Source: UBA11524 sp965646445 (lineage in GTDB: Bacteria > Bacillota > Clostridia > Christensenellales > Aristaeellaceae). Taken from it: DNA of 64,000 bases. The notes below the pieces were generated by a model. It had not been told where the DNA came from and searched no databases. It saw nothing but the letters and a program-made list of their open reading frames with translations. Below are positions 45,802 through 54,352 of this stretch, one piece after another; the first letter of the stretch is position 1, and every line of letters starts with the position of its first letter. Made by a program: the position numbers and the translations under genes. The stretch spans positions 1 through 64,000 of the forward strand of contig CBFFZW010000010.1 in the NCBI GenBank assembly GCA_965646445.1, read 5' to 3'.

Positions 45802-46917
45802 ATGCAATTTACGATGAACGCCCAGGATTTGCTGGATGGACTCAACACCGTTACGCGCGCGCTGGCGGCCCGGCCTGCCAAACAGATTCTTGAGGGCGTA
45901 CTGGTGGAAGCCTCCCCGGAAGGGATCAACCTCACCTGCTCGGACGGAAGCCTGACCATTGAAAGCGTATTGAACGCGGATGTCCGGGAGCCCGGCAGAG
46001 TCGTTCTGCCCGGCAAGCTGCTGACGGAGCTGGTGCGCAAGCTGCCCGGCGGCATGGTGACCATCAAGGTCAACGAGAACCATTCCGCGTCCATCCATTG
46101 CATGTCCTCCAAGAGCAACCTGGCGGGCATGAACCCCATGGAATACCCGGAAATGGCTGAGGTCGAGAACGGCACCACCATCAAGATTCCCCAGAACAAG
46201 CTGAAGGAAATGATCAGCCGGGTGGTCTTCGCCATTGCCACGGATGAAAGTCGGCAGATCCTGACGGGCTGCCTGCTGGAAATCGTGCGGGACGAGGCTC
46301 GGCTGGTGGCCCTGGACGGCTTCCGTCTGGCCATGCAGAAGGTCTTCCAGCCCTTTGAGCTGCCCGAGGGCATGGAAACCCTCAAGGCTGTCATTCCGGG
46401 CCGCGTGCTCAACGAGCTGAGCAAGATTCTGCCGGAGGAGGAGGAATTCTGCACCCTGCTGATGGGCAAGACCCGGATGCAGGCCACCTTCGGCAATACT
46501 CGGCTGTCCACGGTGCTGCTGGCGGGCGAATACATCGACTACCGCAAAATTCTGCCCCCGGCCTTCAAGACCCAAGCCATGGCGGACAGGGCGGCCGTTC
46601 AGAACGCCATCGACCGCGCCAGCCTGATGGCCAGGGAGGGCAAGAACAACCTCATTCGAATGCGCTTTGCCGACAACAGCCTGCTGATTACCTCCAACGC
46701 GGAGTTGGGCGACGTCCGGGAGGAAATGGACGCCACGCTGTCCGGCGAGCCCATTGAGATTGCCTTCAACGCCAAGTACATCACCGACGTCATCCGCAAC
46801 ATCAGCGAAGATGACCTCTGCATGAAGTTCAACAGCAGCGTCAGCCCCTGCGTGGTGTGCCCCAAGGAAGGGGAGGGCTATCTGTACCTGATTCTGCCTG
46901 TGAGGGTGTTCCAGTAA
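45802..46917 (+). CDS. dnaN: DNA polymerase III sliding clamp (beta subunit)
   Basis: A 371-residue protein starting MQFTMNAQDLLDGLNTVTRA, of normal length for the clamp. Three similar domains of about 120 residues are visible, with GRVVLPGKLLTELVRKLP in the first and the usual C-terminal LPVR ending (LILPVRVFQ). It forms the ring that tethers polymerase III. The ATG at 45802 has AGAGG 7-8 bases before it; a frame 24 bases longer lacks this. It begins 12 bp after the origin and is followed by recF after 16 bp. dnaA, usually upstream, is not present in the window. Confidence 0.96.
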   Translation: MQFTMNAQDLLDGLNTVTRALAARPAKQILEGVLVEASPEGINLTCSDGSLTIESVLNADVREPGRVVLPGKLLTELVRKLPGGMVTIKVNENHSASIHCMSSKSNLAGMNPMEYPEMAEVENGTTIKIPQNKLKEMISRVVFAIATDESRQILTGCLLEIVRDEARLVALDGFRLAMQKVFQPFELPEGMETLKAVIPGRVLNELSKILPEEEEFCTLLMGKTRMQATFGNTRLSTVLLAGEYIDYRKILPPAFKTQAMADRAAVQNAIDRASLMAREGKNNLIRMRFADNSLLITSNAELGDVREEMDATLSGEPIEIAFNAKYITDVIRNISEDDLCMKFNSSVSPCVVCPKEGEGYLYLILPVRVFQ

Positions 46918-46933
46918 CGGGACGAAAACGGCT

Positions 46934-48100
46934 ATGTTGATCGAAGAAATCAAGCTGCATGATTTCCGTAATTACGGGGAGCTGACGCTTCGCCCTCATC
47001 CGGGGGTGAACCTGCTCTTCGGTCAGAACGGCTCCGGCAAAACCAATCTGCTGGAAGCCGTTCATTATTGTGCCCTGGGCCGCAGCCACCGCACCAGCAT
47101 GGATCGGGAGGTGGTGCGCAAGGGCGCGGAAATGGCCGCCGTGGGCGTCACGGTGCGGGGAGAAAGCAGCCGCTGCCAAATCGCGGTGAAGCTGACGCCG
47201 GGGGAGAGCCGGAAGAAGCAGGTTTTCCTGGATCGCAAACGGGCGCCCAGGCTGTCGGATATGATGGGTCGGCTCCAATGCGTCATCTTCTCCCCGGAGG
47301 ACCTGATGCTCGTCAAGGAGGGCCCCGCCGTCCGCCGCCGCTTTGTGGACATGATGCTCAGCCAGCTTTCCACCTCCTACTTTGTGGCGCTGCAGCAGTA
47401 CAGCAAGGCCCTGGAGCAGCGCAACGCCATCCTGCGCCAGTGCAAAAAGTCCGGCAAAACGGACGCGGGGATGATCGCGGTGTTTGAGGAGGCCATGGCC
47501 GCGCCGTGCCAGGTCATCATTCCGATGCGACGGAAAATCCTGGCGCTGACGGCGGACATCGCGGCGGAGCAGTACCGCGCCATCAGCGGAAGGCCCGAGG
47601 AGGCCTTTTCCATGCGTTACATGGGCTGCCTGGAGGGCGAGAACATCCCCGAACGGATGCGCCGCCAGTGGGAGCAGGGGCGCAGGGAGGATATGATCAG
47701 AGGCGGCACCGGCTTCGGCATCCACCGGGAGGACATCGGTCTGACGCTCCACGGCCGGGAGATGAAGCTGTTCGCCTCCCAGGGGCAGATTCGCACGGCG
47801 GCGTTGTCCATGAAGCTGGCTCAGCTGGAGGTGTGCAGGCAGGTCACGGGCACCACCCCCGTGCTGCTGCTGGATGATGTGATGAGCGAGCTGGACATGA
47901 CGAGGCGGACGCGGCTGCTGAAGGAAATCAGCGGCGTGCAGACCTTTGTCACCTGCACGGATGAAAGCGACCTGGACGGCTGCGACGACCGCCGGAGCTA
48001 TCGGGTGCGGATGACGGCGGAGGGCATGGCGTCCATCTGCGAAACAAGCAGCGGCCAGCCGGTGCAGGCGAGAATATTGGAGGATCCAGATTTTACATAA
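46934..48100 (+). CDS. recF: DNA replication and repair protein RecF
   Basis: A 388-residue SMC-like ATPase. LRPHPGVNLLFGQNGSGKTN carries Walker A (GQNGSGKT), FSPEDLMLVKEGPAVRRRFVD is the signature-side segment typical of RecF, and PVLLLDDVMSELD holds Walker B. RecF loads RecA at gapped DNA with RecO and RecR. It is 16 bp behind dnaN, as in most Bacillota, except that the small S4-domain gene often between them is missing. The ribosome binding site is weak, suggesting coupling to dnaN. A terminator follows. Confidence 0.95.
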   Translation: MLIEEIKLHDFRNYGELTLRPHPGVNLLFGQNGSGKTNLLEAVHYCALGRSHRTSMDREVVRKGAEMAAVGVTVRGESSRCQIAVKLTPGESRKKQVFLDRKRAPRLSDMMGRLQCVIFSPEDLMLVKEGPAVRRRFVDMMLSQLSTSYFVALQQYSKALEQRNAILRQCKKSGKTDAGMIAVFEEAMAAPCQVIIPMRRKILALTADIAAEQYRAISGRPEEAFSMRYMGCLEGENIPERMRRQWEQGRREDMIRGGTGFGIHREDIGLTLHGREMKLFASQGQIRTAALSMKLAQLEVCRQVTGTTPVLLLDDVMSELDMTRRTRLLKEISGVQTFVTCTDESDLDGCDDRRSYRVRMTAEGMASICETSSGQPVQARILEDPDFT

Positions 48101-48106
48101 CGTAAG

Positions 48107-48146
48107 AGCGCGGAAGGCTGAAAACATCGGTCGACCGCGCTTTTTT
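48107..48146 (+). terminator. Terminator after recF
   Basis: AGCGCGG (48107-48113) pairs with CCGCGCT (48135-48141), followed by six T residues in total. It is 6 bases after the recF stop, so the dnaN-recF operon ends here. gyrB, which often follows recF, is not present. Confidence 0.8.
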
Positions 48147-48243
48147 GATGCCGCCATGAAAACGCCGATGCAAATAAAAGATGGGAATCTGATCGTGCGG
48201 GCATGATTTGAATTGATTTCAGCGCATTGAAGCCGAAAAAGCC

Positions 48244-48273
48244 TTGACATCGTTAATACTTCAAAAAGATAAT
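48244..48273 (+). promoter_or_regulatory. Probable promoter upstream of parS and addA
   Basis: A perfect TTGACA (48244-48249) and GATAAT (48268-48273) are 18 bases apart in an AT-rich stretch. A second TACAAT occurs at about 48372, closer to addA, with a poor -35 (TTTTCG). A transcript from the first would pass through the parS site. Confidence 0.55.
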
Positions 48274-48330
48274 TATAATAAAATCATAATAATATGGTAC
48301 AAAATAGAAAAGGAGATGAAAACGCTGTAT

Positions 48331-48346
48331 TGTTTCACGTGAAACA
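48331..48346. other. parS: parS chromosome partition site
   Basis: The 16-base palindrome TGTTTCACGTGAAACA is a perfect match to the ParB (Spo0J) binding consensus TGTTNCACGTGAAACA. It lies in the recF-addA gap, 2.5 kb from the oriC elements, as expected because parS sites cluster around the origin. ParB loads here and spreads, and ParB plus SMC guide segregation. No parA or parB gene is in the window. Confidence 0.93.
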
Positions 48347-48401
48347 TGCTTTTCGTCTCTTGTCATCTGTGGTACAATAAAAAGAGAAAGGGGGAGTTGC
48401 C

Positions 48402-51400
48402 GTGCCAAGCTGGACGAGGGAGCAGCGCCAGGCCATCAGCGCGCGAAACCACACCATCCTGGTCAGCGCCGCCGCGGGCTCCGGCAAGACCGCCGTGCTG
48501 GTGGAGCGCATCATGACGCTGCTCCGGGAGGGGGCGAGGCTGAATCGGATGCTGATCGTCACCTTTACCCGGGCGGCGGCGGCGGAAATGCGTCAGCGGC
48601 TGAATCAGCGTCTGTTGTCGGAAAGCCGGAATGACCCCGACACCATGGGCCAGGCGCTGGACGATCTGGAGAGCGCGGAAATTTCCACCATTCACGCCTT
48701 TTGTCAGAAGGTGCTGAAAAACAGCTTCCAGGCGGTGGGGATCGACCCTCTGTCCCGCATCGCCGAGGAAAAGCAGACGGACATCCTGTTTGAGGAGGCC
48801 TTTCAGCAGGCCATGAATGAGCTGCTGGATCAGCCGGAACAGGCTGATTTTCAGGCCTTCGCCTCGTCCTTCAGTCAGAAGGACATTCAGGACATGACCG
48901 GACAGCTGTATAAGTTTCTCATGTCCCTGCCGCAGCCGTTCGATTGGCTGGATGAGAAAATCGGTTTGCTCAGCCTGGAGGAGCTGGCAGAACACCCGTG
49001 GTATCAGGTACTGGTGGCCCAGGGACGGCGCCAATTGGAAGGCATCAGCGTTTTGCTGGCAGCTCAGGATAAGCTGTTTGAGGATGCCAAGGCCGTGGAG
49101 GCGCTGCGCGTCACATGGCAGGCGGATGGACAGGGATATCAGCGGCTGATGGCGCTGGCGAAGCAGTCACCCCGTGAAATGGCGGAGGGACTGGCGACCT
49201 TCGCCCTCACCAAGGCAGTCACCTGCCGCGGGCTGACGGACGAGCAGAAGCAGTGGCAGAAGCAGTACAACACCCTGCGGACGAAGATCAAGACCATCAT
49301 CAAGGAAACGGCCGACAGTCTGATGCTAAATGAAGATAAAGTTCGTCGGGAATGGGCGGTTATTCAGACCCATTTGAGGGGCCTGGCGGTGCTGACCCGG
49401 CGAACGGAGGCCTATTTTGCGGAGGCCAAGCGGCAGCGAAGCTATCTGGACTTCAGCGATCTGGAACAAATGGCGCTGGCGGTGCTGTCGGATGAAGCCT
49501 ACCGGGAAGCGCTTCAGGGGGAGTATGACCACATTTTCGTGGACGAATGTCAGGACGTTTCCGCGGTGCAGGACGCCATTTTGCAGAGCATTCACGGGGA
49601 ACACAGCTGCATGTTCATGGTCGGGGACGTGAAGCAGAGCATTTACCGCTTCCGCAAGGCGGAACCGCGCTTGTTCCTGCATCGGATGCTGACGTACAGC
49701 GATGAGGACGACGCCCGGGAGAGGCGGATTTTCCTGCAAAAGAACTTCCGCAGCCGCACGAATATCCTGGAAGGGACGAACATCGTCTTCCGCAAGCTCA
49801 TGCGGGACACGGTGACCGAGCTGAACTATACCGCCGCTGAGGAGCTGATTCCGGGCCGGGAGACGGAAAATGATCCGCCCATCGAAATTCATCTGGCGGA
49901 TGTGGGGGATGGCGGCAAGGCTGAGGAGTACGCGGCAGAGGTGCAGATCATCGCCCAACGGATTCAGGCATTGGCGGCAGAGGGCATGGCCTACCGGGAC
50001 ATGGTGATTCTACTGCCCAAGGTGGCCGGCGTGGGCTCCGCCATGGCCCAGCTGATGCAGGAGCAGGGCATCCCCGTGTACTTCGACGGGTCGGAAAACT
50101 ACTTCAATCTGGCGGAGATCACCGCCATGATGGCGCTCCTGCGGCTGCTGGACAACGGCCGTCAGGATATGCCGCTGCTGTCCGTATTGAAAATGCCGCC
50201 CTTTCAGCTTGGCGACCAGGCGCTGGCGGCCATTCGCCTGTGCAAAACAGGGCGCGGCGTCAGCTTCTGCGATGCCTTTGAGGCCTGCTGCCAGGGAGAG
50301 GATGAATTGGCGGCGAGGTGCCGGGCTGTCAGGGAACAGCTGACGGAATGGCGTTTTCGGGGCCAAGTGATGCGACTGACCGACTTTCTGTGGGTGCTGC
50401 TGCGGGAAACAGGGCTGTACGCGGCCTGTGGGGCGCTGCCGGAGGGCGAGCTGCGGCAGGCCAATTTGCGGATGCTCTGCCAGCGGGCGGCGGAATACGA
50501 GGCCAACGGCGGCGTCACGCTGTCCGGGTTTTTGCGGCAGATGGAGGAACAGCGCCTCAGCGGGGATGATCGCTCCGCCAAGACTCTGGGCGAGGGCGAG
50601 AATCTGGTGCGGATCATGACCATACACAAGAGCAAGGGACTGGAATTTCCCGTGGTATTCTGCGCGAGAATGGGGGAGAAGCTGCACCTGAACCGTCGTT
50701 CCGGGCTGATGGCCCACAGCCGTCTGGGAGTCAGCTTGCCCTATGTGAACAGGGCGCTGAACATCCGCCGGGAGACCATGGCGGAGGAAGCCTTCGACAT
50801 TCAGCGCCTTCTGGACGAAAAGGCGGAGAGGGCGCGTCTTTTGTATGTGGCCATGACCCGCGCCCGGGAGAGGCTGATGCTCATCGGCTGCGCGCCGGAG
50901 GAGGGCAGGCTGACCTGGCGGATGCCGGACAGCGACTACCGCATCTGGGCGGCGGAGAGCATGATGGACTGGGTGATGCAGGTGGTGGCTGACGACGAAC
51001 AGCAGCATTTATCCACAGCTTATCAACAGTCGGCAAACCCTTGGCAAATCAGGCTTTGGCGCTATGAGCAGCCTGACGCTGTGGATAAAAAGGCGGATGG
51101 CGAGCCTTGGCGCGCGTGGCTTCACGGGGTGCTGACAAGGCCTGTGGATGCTGCTCCCTGGCCGGAGGAAACGCCGGTTCAGGCCATGCCGCTGAAAACC
51201 TCCGTGTCCAGCTTAGCCAAGAAAAGCGTCCTCCATGATCCGCTGCCTCTGACGGACGCGGAGGAAAACGAGGAAAGCAAGCGGCAGGCTGAGACCATCC
51301 TGCTGCCGCTGCGGCTCAGCGAGCTGCCCGCGCGCCCCGCCTTCATGGAAGAAAAGCAGCTGACGGGAGCGGATCGGGGAACCATGATTCATCGGCTGCT

Positions 51401-51857
51401 GTCCCTGGTGGATCTGGCCACCATCCGGCAGGCGTCTGACCGAGGCATGGCGCTGCGGAATGAAATCGAACGGCTCATCAGTCAGGGGTGCTTTGCGATG
51501 GAAGATACCTTCGTCCTCCAAAGTCAGCCGGTGGCAGACTTCTTCGACAGTACCCTGGGCAGCCGCCTTCTGCAAAGCCCTCTGGTGCGGCGGGAATGGG
51601 GCTTCAACCTTCGCCTGCCTGAGGGAACGCTGCTCCAGGGCGTCATCGACTGCGCCTTCATGGAAAATGACCAATGGGTGCTGCTGGATTACAAAACGGA
51701 TCATATTGTTCATGAGGAAGCCTTTGTGGCCCGGTATCAGCGGCAGCTGACCTGGTATGCCAGGGCGCTGGAGACCATCACCGGCCGCGCCGTCAGCGAA
51801 ACGTGGCTGTACGCCCTGGAGAAGGGCCGCGCTTACGCTGTCCGGCGGGAAGAATAG
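48402..51857 (+). CDS. addA: ATP-dependent helicase/nuclease subunit A (AddA)
   Basis: A 1151-residue UvrD-like helicase with a nuclease domain. SAAAGSGKTAVLVERI is Walker A (about 24-31), VDECQDVSAVQ is motif II, GDVKQSIYRFRKAEP motif III, TIHKSKGLEFPVVF motif V and LYVAMTRARERL motif VI. The C-terminal LLDYKTDHI is the RecB-type nuclease motif. AddAB resects double-strand breaks up to a Chi site. Its partner addB is normally directly upstream but is absent here, so it must be elsewhere or missing. The start is GTG, with GGGGGAG 6 bases before it. Two perfect DnaA boxes lie inside the coding sequence (51009-51017 and 51080-51088). Confidence 0.93.
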   Translation: MPSWTREQRQAISARNHTILVSAAAGSGKTAVLVERIMTLLREGARLNRMLIVTFTRAAAAEMRQRLNQRLLSESRNDPDTMGQALDDLESAEISTIHAFCQKVLKNSFQAVGIDPLSRIAEEKQTDILFEEAFQQAMNELLDQPEQADFQAFASSFSQKDIQDMTGQLYKFLMSLPQPFDWLDEKIGLLSLEELAEHPWYQVLVAQGRRQLEGISVLLAAQDKLFEDAKAVEALRVTWQADGQGYQRLMALAKQSPREMAEGLATFALTKAVTCRGLTDEQKQWQKQYNTLRTKIKTIIKETADSLMLNEDKVRREWAVIQTHLRGLAVLTRRTEAYFAEAKRQRSYLDFSDLEQMALAVLSDEAYREALQGEYDHIFVDECQDVSAVQDAILQSIHGEHSCMFMVGDVKQSIYRFRKAEPRLFLHRMLTYSDEDDARERRIFLQKNFRSRTNILEGTNIVFRKLMRDTVTELNYTAAEELIPGRETENDPPIEIHLADVGDGGKAEEYAAEVQIIAQRIQALAAEGMAYRDMVILLPKVAGVGSAMAQLMQEQGIPVYFDGSENYFNLAEITAMMALLRLLDNGRQDMPLLSVLKMPPFQLGDQALAAIRLCKTGRGVSFCDAFEACCQGEDELAARCRAVREQLTEWRFRGQVMRLTDFLWVLLRETGLYAACGALPEGELRQANLRMLCQRAAEYEANGGVTLSGFLRQMEEQRLSGDDRSAKTLGEGENLVRIMTIHKSKGLEFPVVFCARMGEKLHLNRRSGLMAHSRLGVSLPYVNRALNIRRETMAEEAFDIQRLLDEKAERARLLYVAMTRARERLMLIGCAPEEGRLTWRMPDSDYRIWAAESMMDWVMQVVADDEQQHLSTAYQQSANPWQIRLWRYEQPDAVDKKADGEPWRAWLHGVLTRPVDAAPWPEETPVQAMPLKTSVSSLAKKSVLHDPLPLTDAEENEESKRQAETILLPLRLSELPARPAFMEEKQLTGADRGTMIHRLLSLVDLATIRQASDRGMALRNEIERLISQGCFAMEDTFVLQSQPVADFFDSTLGSRLLQSPLVRREWGFNLRLPEGTLLQGVIDCAFMENDQWVLLDYKTDHIVHEEAFVARYQRQLTWYARALETITGRAVSETWLYALEKGRAYAVRREE

Positions 51858-51860
51858 GAG

Positions 51861-52682
51861 ATGTTTCACGTGGAACAACGGAAAATGGACTACCACCTGC
51901 ATACGGTTCATTCCATGGACGGCAGGCAGACCATGGACGAATTGTGCCGATCCATGGCGGAAAAGGGCGTACAGGAAATCTCTTTGACGGAGCATATTGA
52001 GCCGGGGCATCCCCAAAAGGAGCTTGACGTGCCGCCCGTGTGGGATGTTTGGTGGCGGGAAATCGAGGCCATGCGGGCCAAGTATCCGATGCTGGACATC
52101 CGCGCGGGGGTGGAAATCGGGGATAATCCGCGCCTGCGTCCCGGCATCCAGGCCATGCTGGATACCCAGCCTTTCGACTTCCGCCTGCTGAGCCTGCACC
52201 TGGTCAATGGCGTGGATTGCTATGACAGGCAGGACTATTTCGGCGGAAAGACCAGGGCCCAGGCCTATCGGGAGTATGCCGAGGCCAAGGCGGAATCCAT
52301 CTGTGCCTGGACAGACTTCGACAGTGTTGCCCACATTGGGTATGTGGCCAAGTTTTCGGCTTACACCGGCGATGAGCAGCCCCTGCGGTACGAGGATGCG
52401 CCGGACGCCTTCGACGCCATCTGCCGGCACATCATCCGGCTGGACAAGTGCCTGGAAATCAACACGTCCACCTATGGCGCCATGGGCGCGCCCCTGCCGG
52501 ATGTCAGCATCATCAGGCGATATATCGAGCTGGGCGGCGAGTGCTTCACCTTTGGCTCCGACAGCCACGATCCTGAACGGAATTACGCGGATGTGGAGCG
52601 GGCCAAGGAGCTGGTCAGGGGCCTGGGGGGCAAGTATCAGGCCAGCTATCGGCAGCGAAAAAAATTTTTGTACAGGATTTGA
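51861..52682 (+). CDS. PHP-domain histidinol-phosphatase-like protein
   Basis: A 273-residue protein of the HisJ/HisK PHP family. DYHLHTVHSMDG gives the first metal motif H-x-H, SLTEHIEPG the second, VEIGDNPR holds the conserved glutamate, LSLHLVNG the next histidine and FGSDSHDPE the final D-x-H pair. It dephosphorylates histidinol phosphate in histidine synthesis, though no his genes are near. The start is uncertain: the ATG at 51861 has AGGAG directly against it, a GTG at 51870 has AGGAG 9 bases before it and may be the true start, and an ATG at 51885 is next to the H-x-H motif. The parS site at 51862 overlaps this start. Confidence 0.85.
   Translation: MFHVEQRKMDYHLHTVHSMDGRQTMDELCRSMAEKGVQEISLTEHIEPGHPQKELDVPPVWDVWWREIEAMRAKYPMLDIRAGVEIGDNPRLRPGIQAMLDTQPFDFRLLSLHLVNGVDCYDRQDYFGGKTRAQAYREYAEAKAESICAWTDFDSVAHIGYVAKFSAYTGDEQPLRYEDAPDAFDAICRHIIRLDKCLEINTSTYGAMGAPLPDVSIIRRYIELGGECFTFGSDSHDPERNYADVERAKELVRGLGGKYQASYRQRKKFLYRI
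51862..51877. other. parS: Second parS-like site, overlapping a gene start
   Basis: TGTTTCACGTGGAACA differs by one base from the perfect site at 48331, and both half-site variants are seen in known parS sites (TGTTTCACGTGAAACA and TGTTCCACGTGGAACA). It overlaps the 5' end of the PHP phosphatase gene, where it reads M-F-H-V-E-Q. Sites of this kind inside the start of a gene are known around origins of Bacillota. Confidence 0.82.
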
Positions 52683-52707
52683 CGAAACAGAAAAAAAGGT
52701 GTATAAT
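52679..52707 (+). promoter_or_regulatory. Strong promoter of the structured leader RNA 1
   Basis: TTGACG (52679-52684, overlapping the stop of the PHP gene) and a perfect TATAAT (52702-52707) are exactly 17 bases apart with an A-rich spacer. The expected start of transcription is at about 52714. It drives the leader and phosphodiesterase gene independently of the genes upstream. Confidence 0.82.
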
Positions 52708-52713
52708 CACTAA

Positions 52714-52847
52714 GTCGCGGATGAAAGTCCGCGTTGATGATAGAGAAGACTGTTTTACCCGACGTTGCAGGCTGGCATTGTCCCTGCGACGTTGCCGGTG
52801 ACTGGCTTCTCTATTGTCATTTATAGCGATCAATGGGGCGCTGCCCC
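52714..52847 (+). ncRNA. Structured leader or small RNA, unknown class
   Basis: About 135 bases between the promoter and the phosphodiesterase gene can fold almost completely. A 5' hairpin CGCGGA/TCCGCG (52716-52733) is followed by a 14 bp outer stem pairing 52735-52748 with 52806-52819. This encloses a 10 bp stem of ACGTTGCAGG (52762-52771) with CCTGCGACGT (52783-52792). A last hairpin, GGGGC/GCCCC (52835-52847), stands directly before the GGAGGG ribosome binding site. No known riboswitch class was recognised. It may be a cis-acting leader or an independent RNA. Confidence 0.6.
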
Positions 52848-52856
52848 GGAGGGCTT

Positions 52857-54074
52857 ATGCGGAAAATCGTGCTGATTTCCCTGGACGCCATGGCGGAGGC
52901 CGACCTCAGCCGCATGCCAAAGGATTCCTTTCTGGGCCGGTGGATGGCGGAAGCGGCTGTCTGTACCCAGGTGAAGACGGTTTTCCCGGCGCTGACCTAT
53001 CCCGCGCACACCACCCTGGTCACCGGCAGAGATCCGGCAAGCCATGGCATCGGGCAGAATCAGCCCTTTCAGCCGGAAAAGGAAGCGGCCATGCGGGCCT
53101 GGTACTGGGACGCGGCGGAGGTTCGGGGGGACAGCCTGTTTCACGCCGTCAGGCGGCAGGGCGGGCAGTGCGCCTCCATCCTGTGGCCGGTGACAGGGAA
53201 GCATCCCGCCATCCGCAGGAACTTCCCCGAGGTGCTGGCGCTGCCCGGTGAAAATCAGGTGCTGAAGATGCTGCAATATGGCTCCAAGGCATGGATTCTT
53301 CACATGGAGCTGAAGCACGGGCGGAAGCGGGTCAGCAGCAGGGAACCGCATCTTTCCGATTACGCGGCCATGCTGGCCCAGGACGTGATTCGCGCCCATC
53401 AGCCGGAGCTGACGGCGGTGCACCTGGTGGATCTGGACGACATGCGCCATCACCATGGCGTCGACAGCCCGGAGGCCATGGCTGCCATGGAGCGGAACGA
53501 ACGGCGGGTTCAGGCTGTCTGGGAGACCATGCAGCATACGCCTGGGATGGAAGACGCGCTGCTGGTGCTGGTCAGCGACCATGGTCAGGCGGATGTCGAC
53601 CAAACCGTGTGTCTCACGGAGCTGCTGAAGGGCGCGGGTCTGGGCAAAGCTGCCCGGGTGCAGTCCAATGGTATGAGCGCCTATCTTTTCCCCGGGGAAG
53701 ACGGGGCGGAGGGGCTGCGGAAGGCGGAAAATTTCCTGCGGGCAAAGGGCGCTGCGGGGGGCGTGACCCATGTGTACAGCCGTGAGGAGCTGGATGCCCT
53801 GGGCTGCATCCCGTCAGTGGGCTTCGCGGTGGAAGCGGCCCCGGCGGTGGTTTTTTCCGATGGGCTGCCTCAGGCCAAGAGGGAAAAGGCGACCCACGGC
53901 TTCGGGCCCGGCCATCCGGCGGAAAACTGCCTGTTCATGGTGCGCGGCAGAGGAATCCGGCCTTGCAGACTGCCCGCCATGCCCATGCGGGATGTGGCGC
54001 CGACCCTGGCGGGGCTTATTGGCGTCACGCTGGAGGAGGCGTCAGGGAAGGATCACAGCGGCCAAATTCAATAG
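52857..54074 (+). CDS. Alkaline phosphatase superfamily phosphodiesterase/nucleotide pyrophosphatase
   Basis: A 405-residue protein of the type I phosphodiesterase/NPP family. ISLDAMAEADL provides the first metal aspartate, TYPAHTTLVTGRDPASHGI holds the catalytic threonine (PAHTTL), LDDMRHHHG gives the next metal-binding aspartate and histidine, and VSDHGQADVD the last D-H pair. No signal peptide is present. Relatives split nucleotide or phosphodiester bonds. The ATG at 52857 has GGAGGG 3-4 bases before it; a start 24 bases earlier would begin inside the leader hairpin. It is preceded by its own promoter and structured leader. Confidence 0.87.
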   Translation: MRKIVLISLDAMAEADLSRMPKDSFLGRWMAEAAVCTQVKTVFPALTYPAHTTLVTGRDPASHGIGQNQPFQPEKEAAMRAWYWDAAEVRGDSLFHAVRRQGGQCASILWPVTGKHPAIRRNFPEVLALPGENQVLKMLQYGSKAWILHMELKHGRKRVSSREPHLSDYAAMLAQDVIRAHQPELTAVHLVDLDDMRHHHGVDSPEAMAAMERNERRVQAVWETMQHTPGMEDALLVLVSDHGQADVDQTVCLTELLKGAGLGKAARVQSNGMSAYLFPGEDGAEGLRKAENFLRAKGAAGGVTHVYSREELDALGCIPSVGFAVEAAPAVVFSDGLPQAKREKATHGFGPGHPAENCLFMVRGRGIRPCRLPAMPMRDVAPTLAGLIGVTLEEASGKDHSGQIQ

Positions 54075-54163
54075 GCAAAAACGTTGAAAGTGGGACTTTT
54101 CAACAAAAACGGGGCGATTATTGGGCACAAAATGGTTTTTCATGACGAAATCCGGCGAATAAT

Positions 54164-54192
54164 TTGACAAAAAGGGTGATTCATGGCATAAT
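54164..54192 (+). promoter_or_regulatory. Strong promoter of the structured leader RNA 2
   Basis: A perfect TTGACA (54164-54169) and CATAAT (54187-54192) are 17 bases apart. The expected transcription start is near 54198, about 155 bases before the most likely start codon of the metallo-hydrolase gene. Confidence 0.78.
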
Positions 54193-54197
54193 GACGA

Positions 54198-54340
54198 GGA
54201 TGAGCTGCCAGTACATCCATCGCCTTCCGGGGCGTTGTTGATATAGATGAGCCAGTCTGGCTCCCGGCCATTGGCGTTTCTGCTTCCACGCCAAGGCACA
54301 TTGCGGGCGCTTCGGCGTCTTCATGGAGGTGCTCATTTTC
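54198..54340 (+). ncRNA. Second structured leader or small RNA, unknown class
   Basis: The 145 bases after the promoter contain several hairpins in a row: ATCGCC/GGCGTT-like around TTCCG (54219-54237), GAGCCA/TGGCTC (about 54258-54272), TTGGCGT/ACGCCAA (about 54281-54304), and GGGCGC/GCGTC closed by a TTCG tetraloop (about 54305-54320). The ends can pair (ATGAGC near 54200 with GCTCAT near 54331), and a short T run follows. The closing stem and T run would suit a terminator or a small RNA. No known riboswitch class was recognised. Confidence 0.55.
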
Positions 54341-54352
54341 TTGGGCCAGCTA

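Noticed and set aside
52714..52847. 6S RNA
   Set aside because: The rod-like fold is suggestive but the element is shorter than the usual 180-200 bases and lies directly before a gene with a hairpin at its ribosome binding site.
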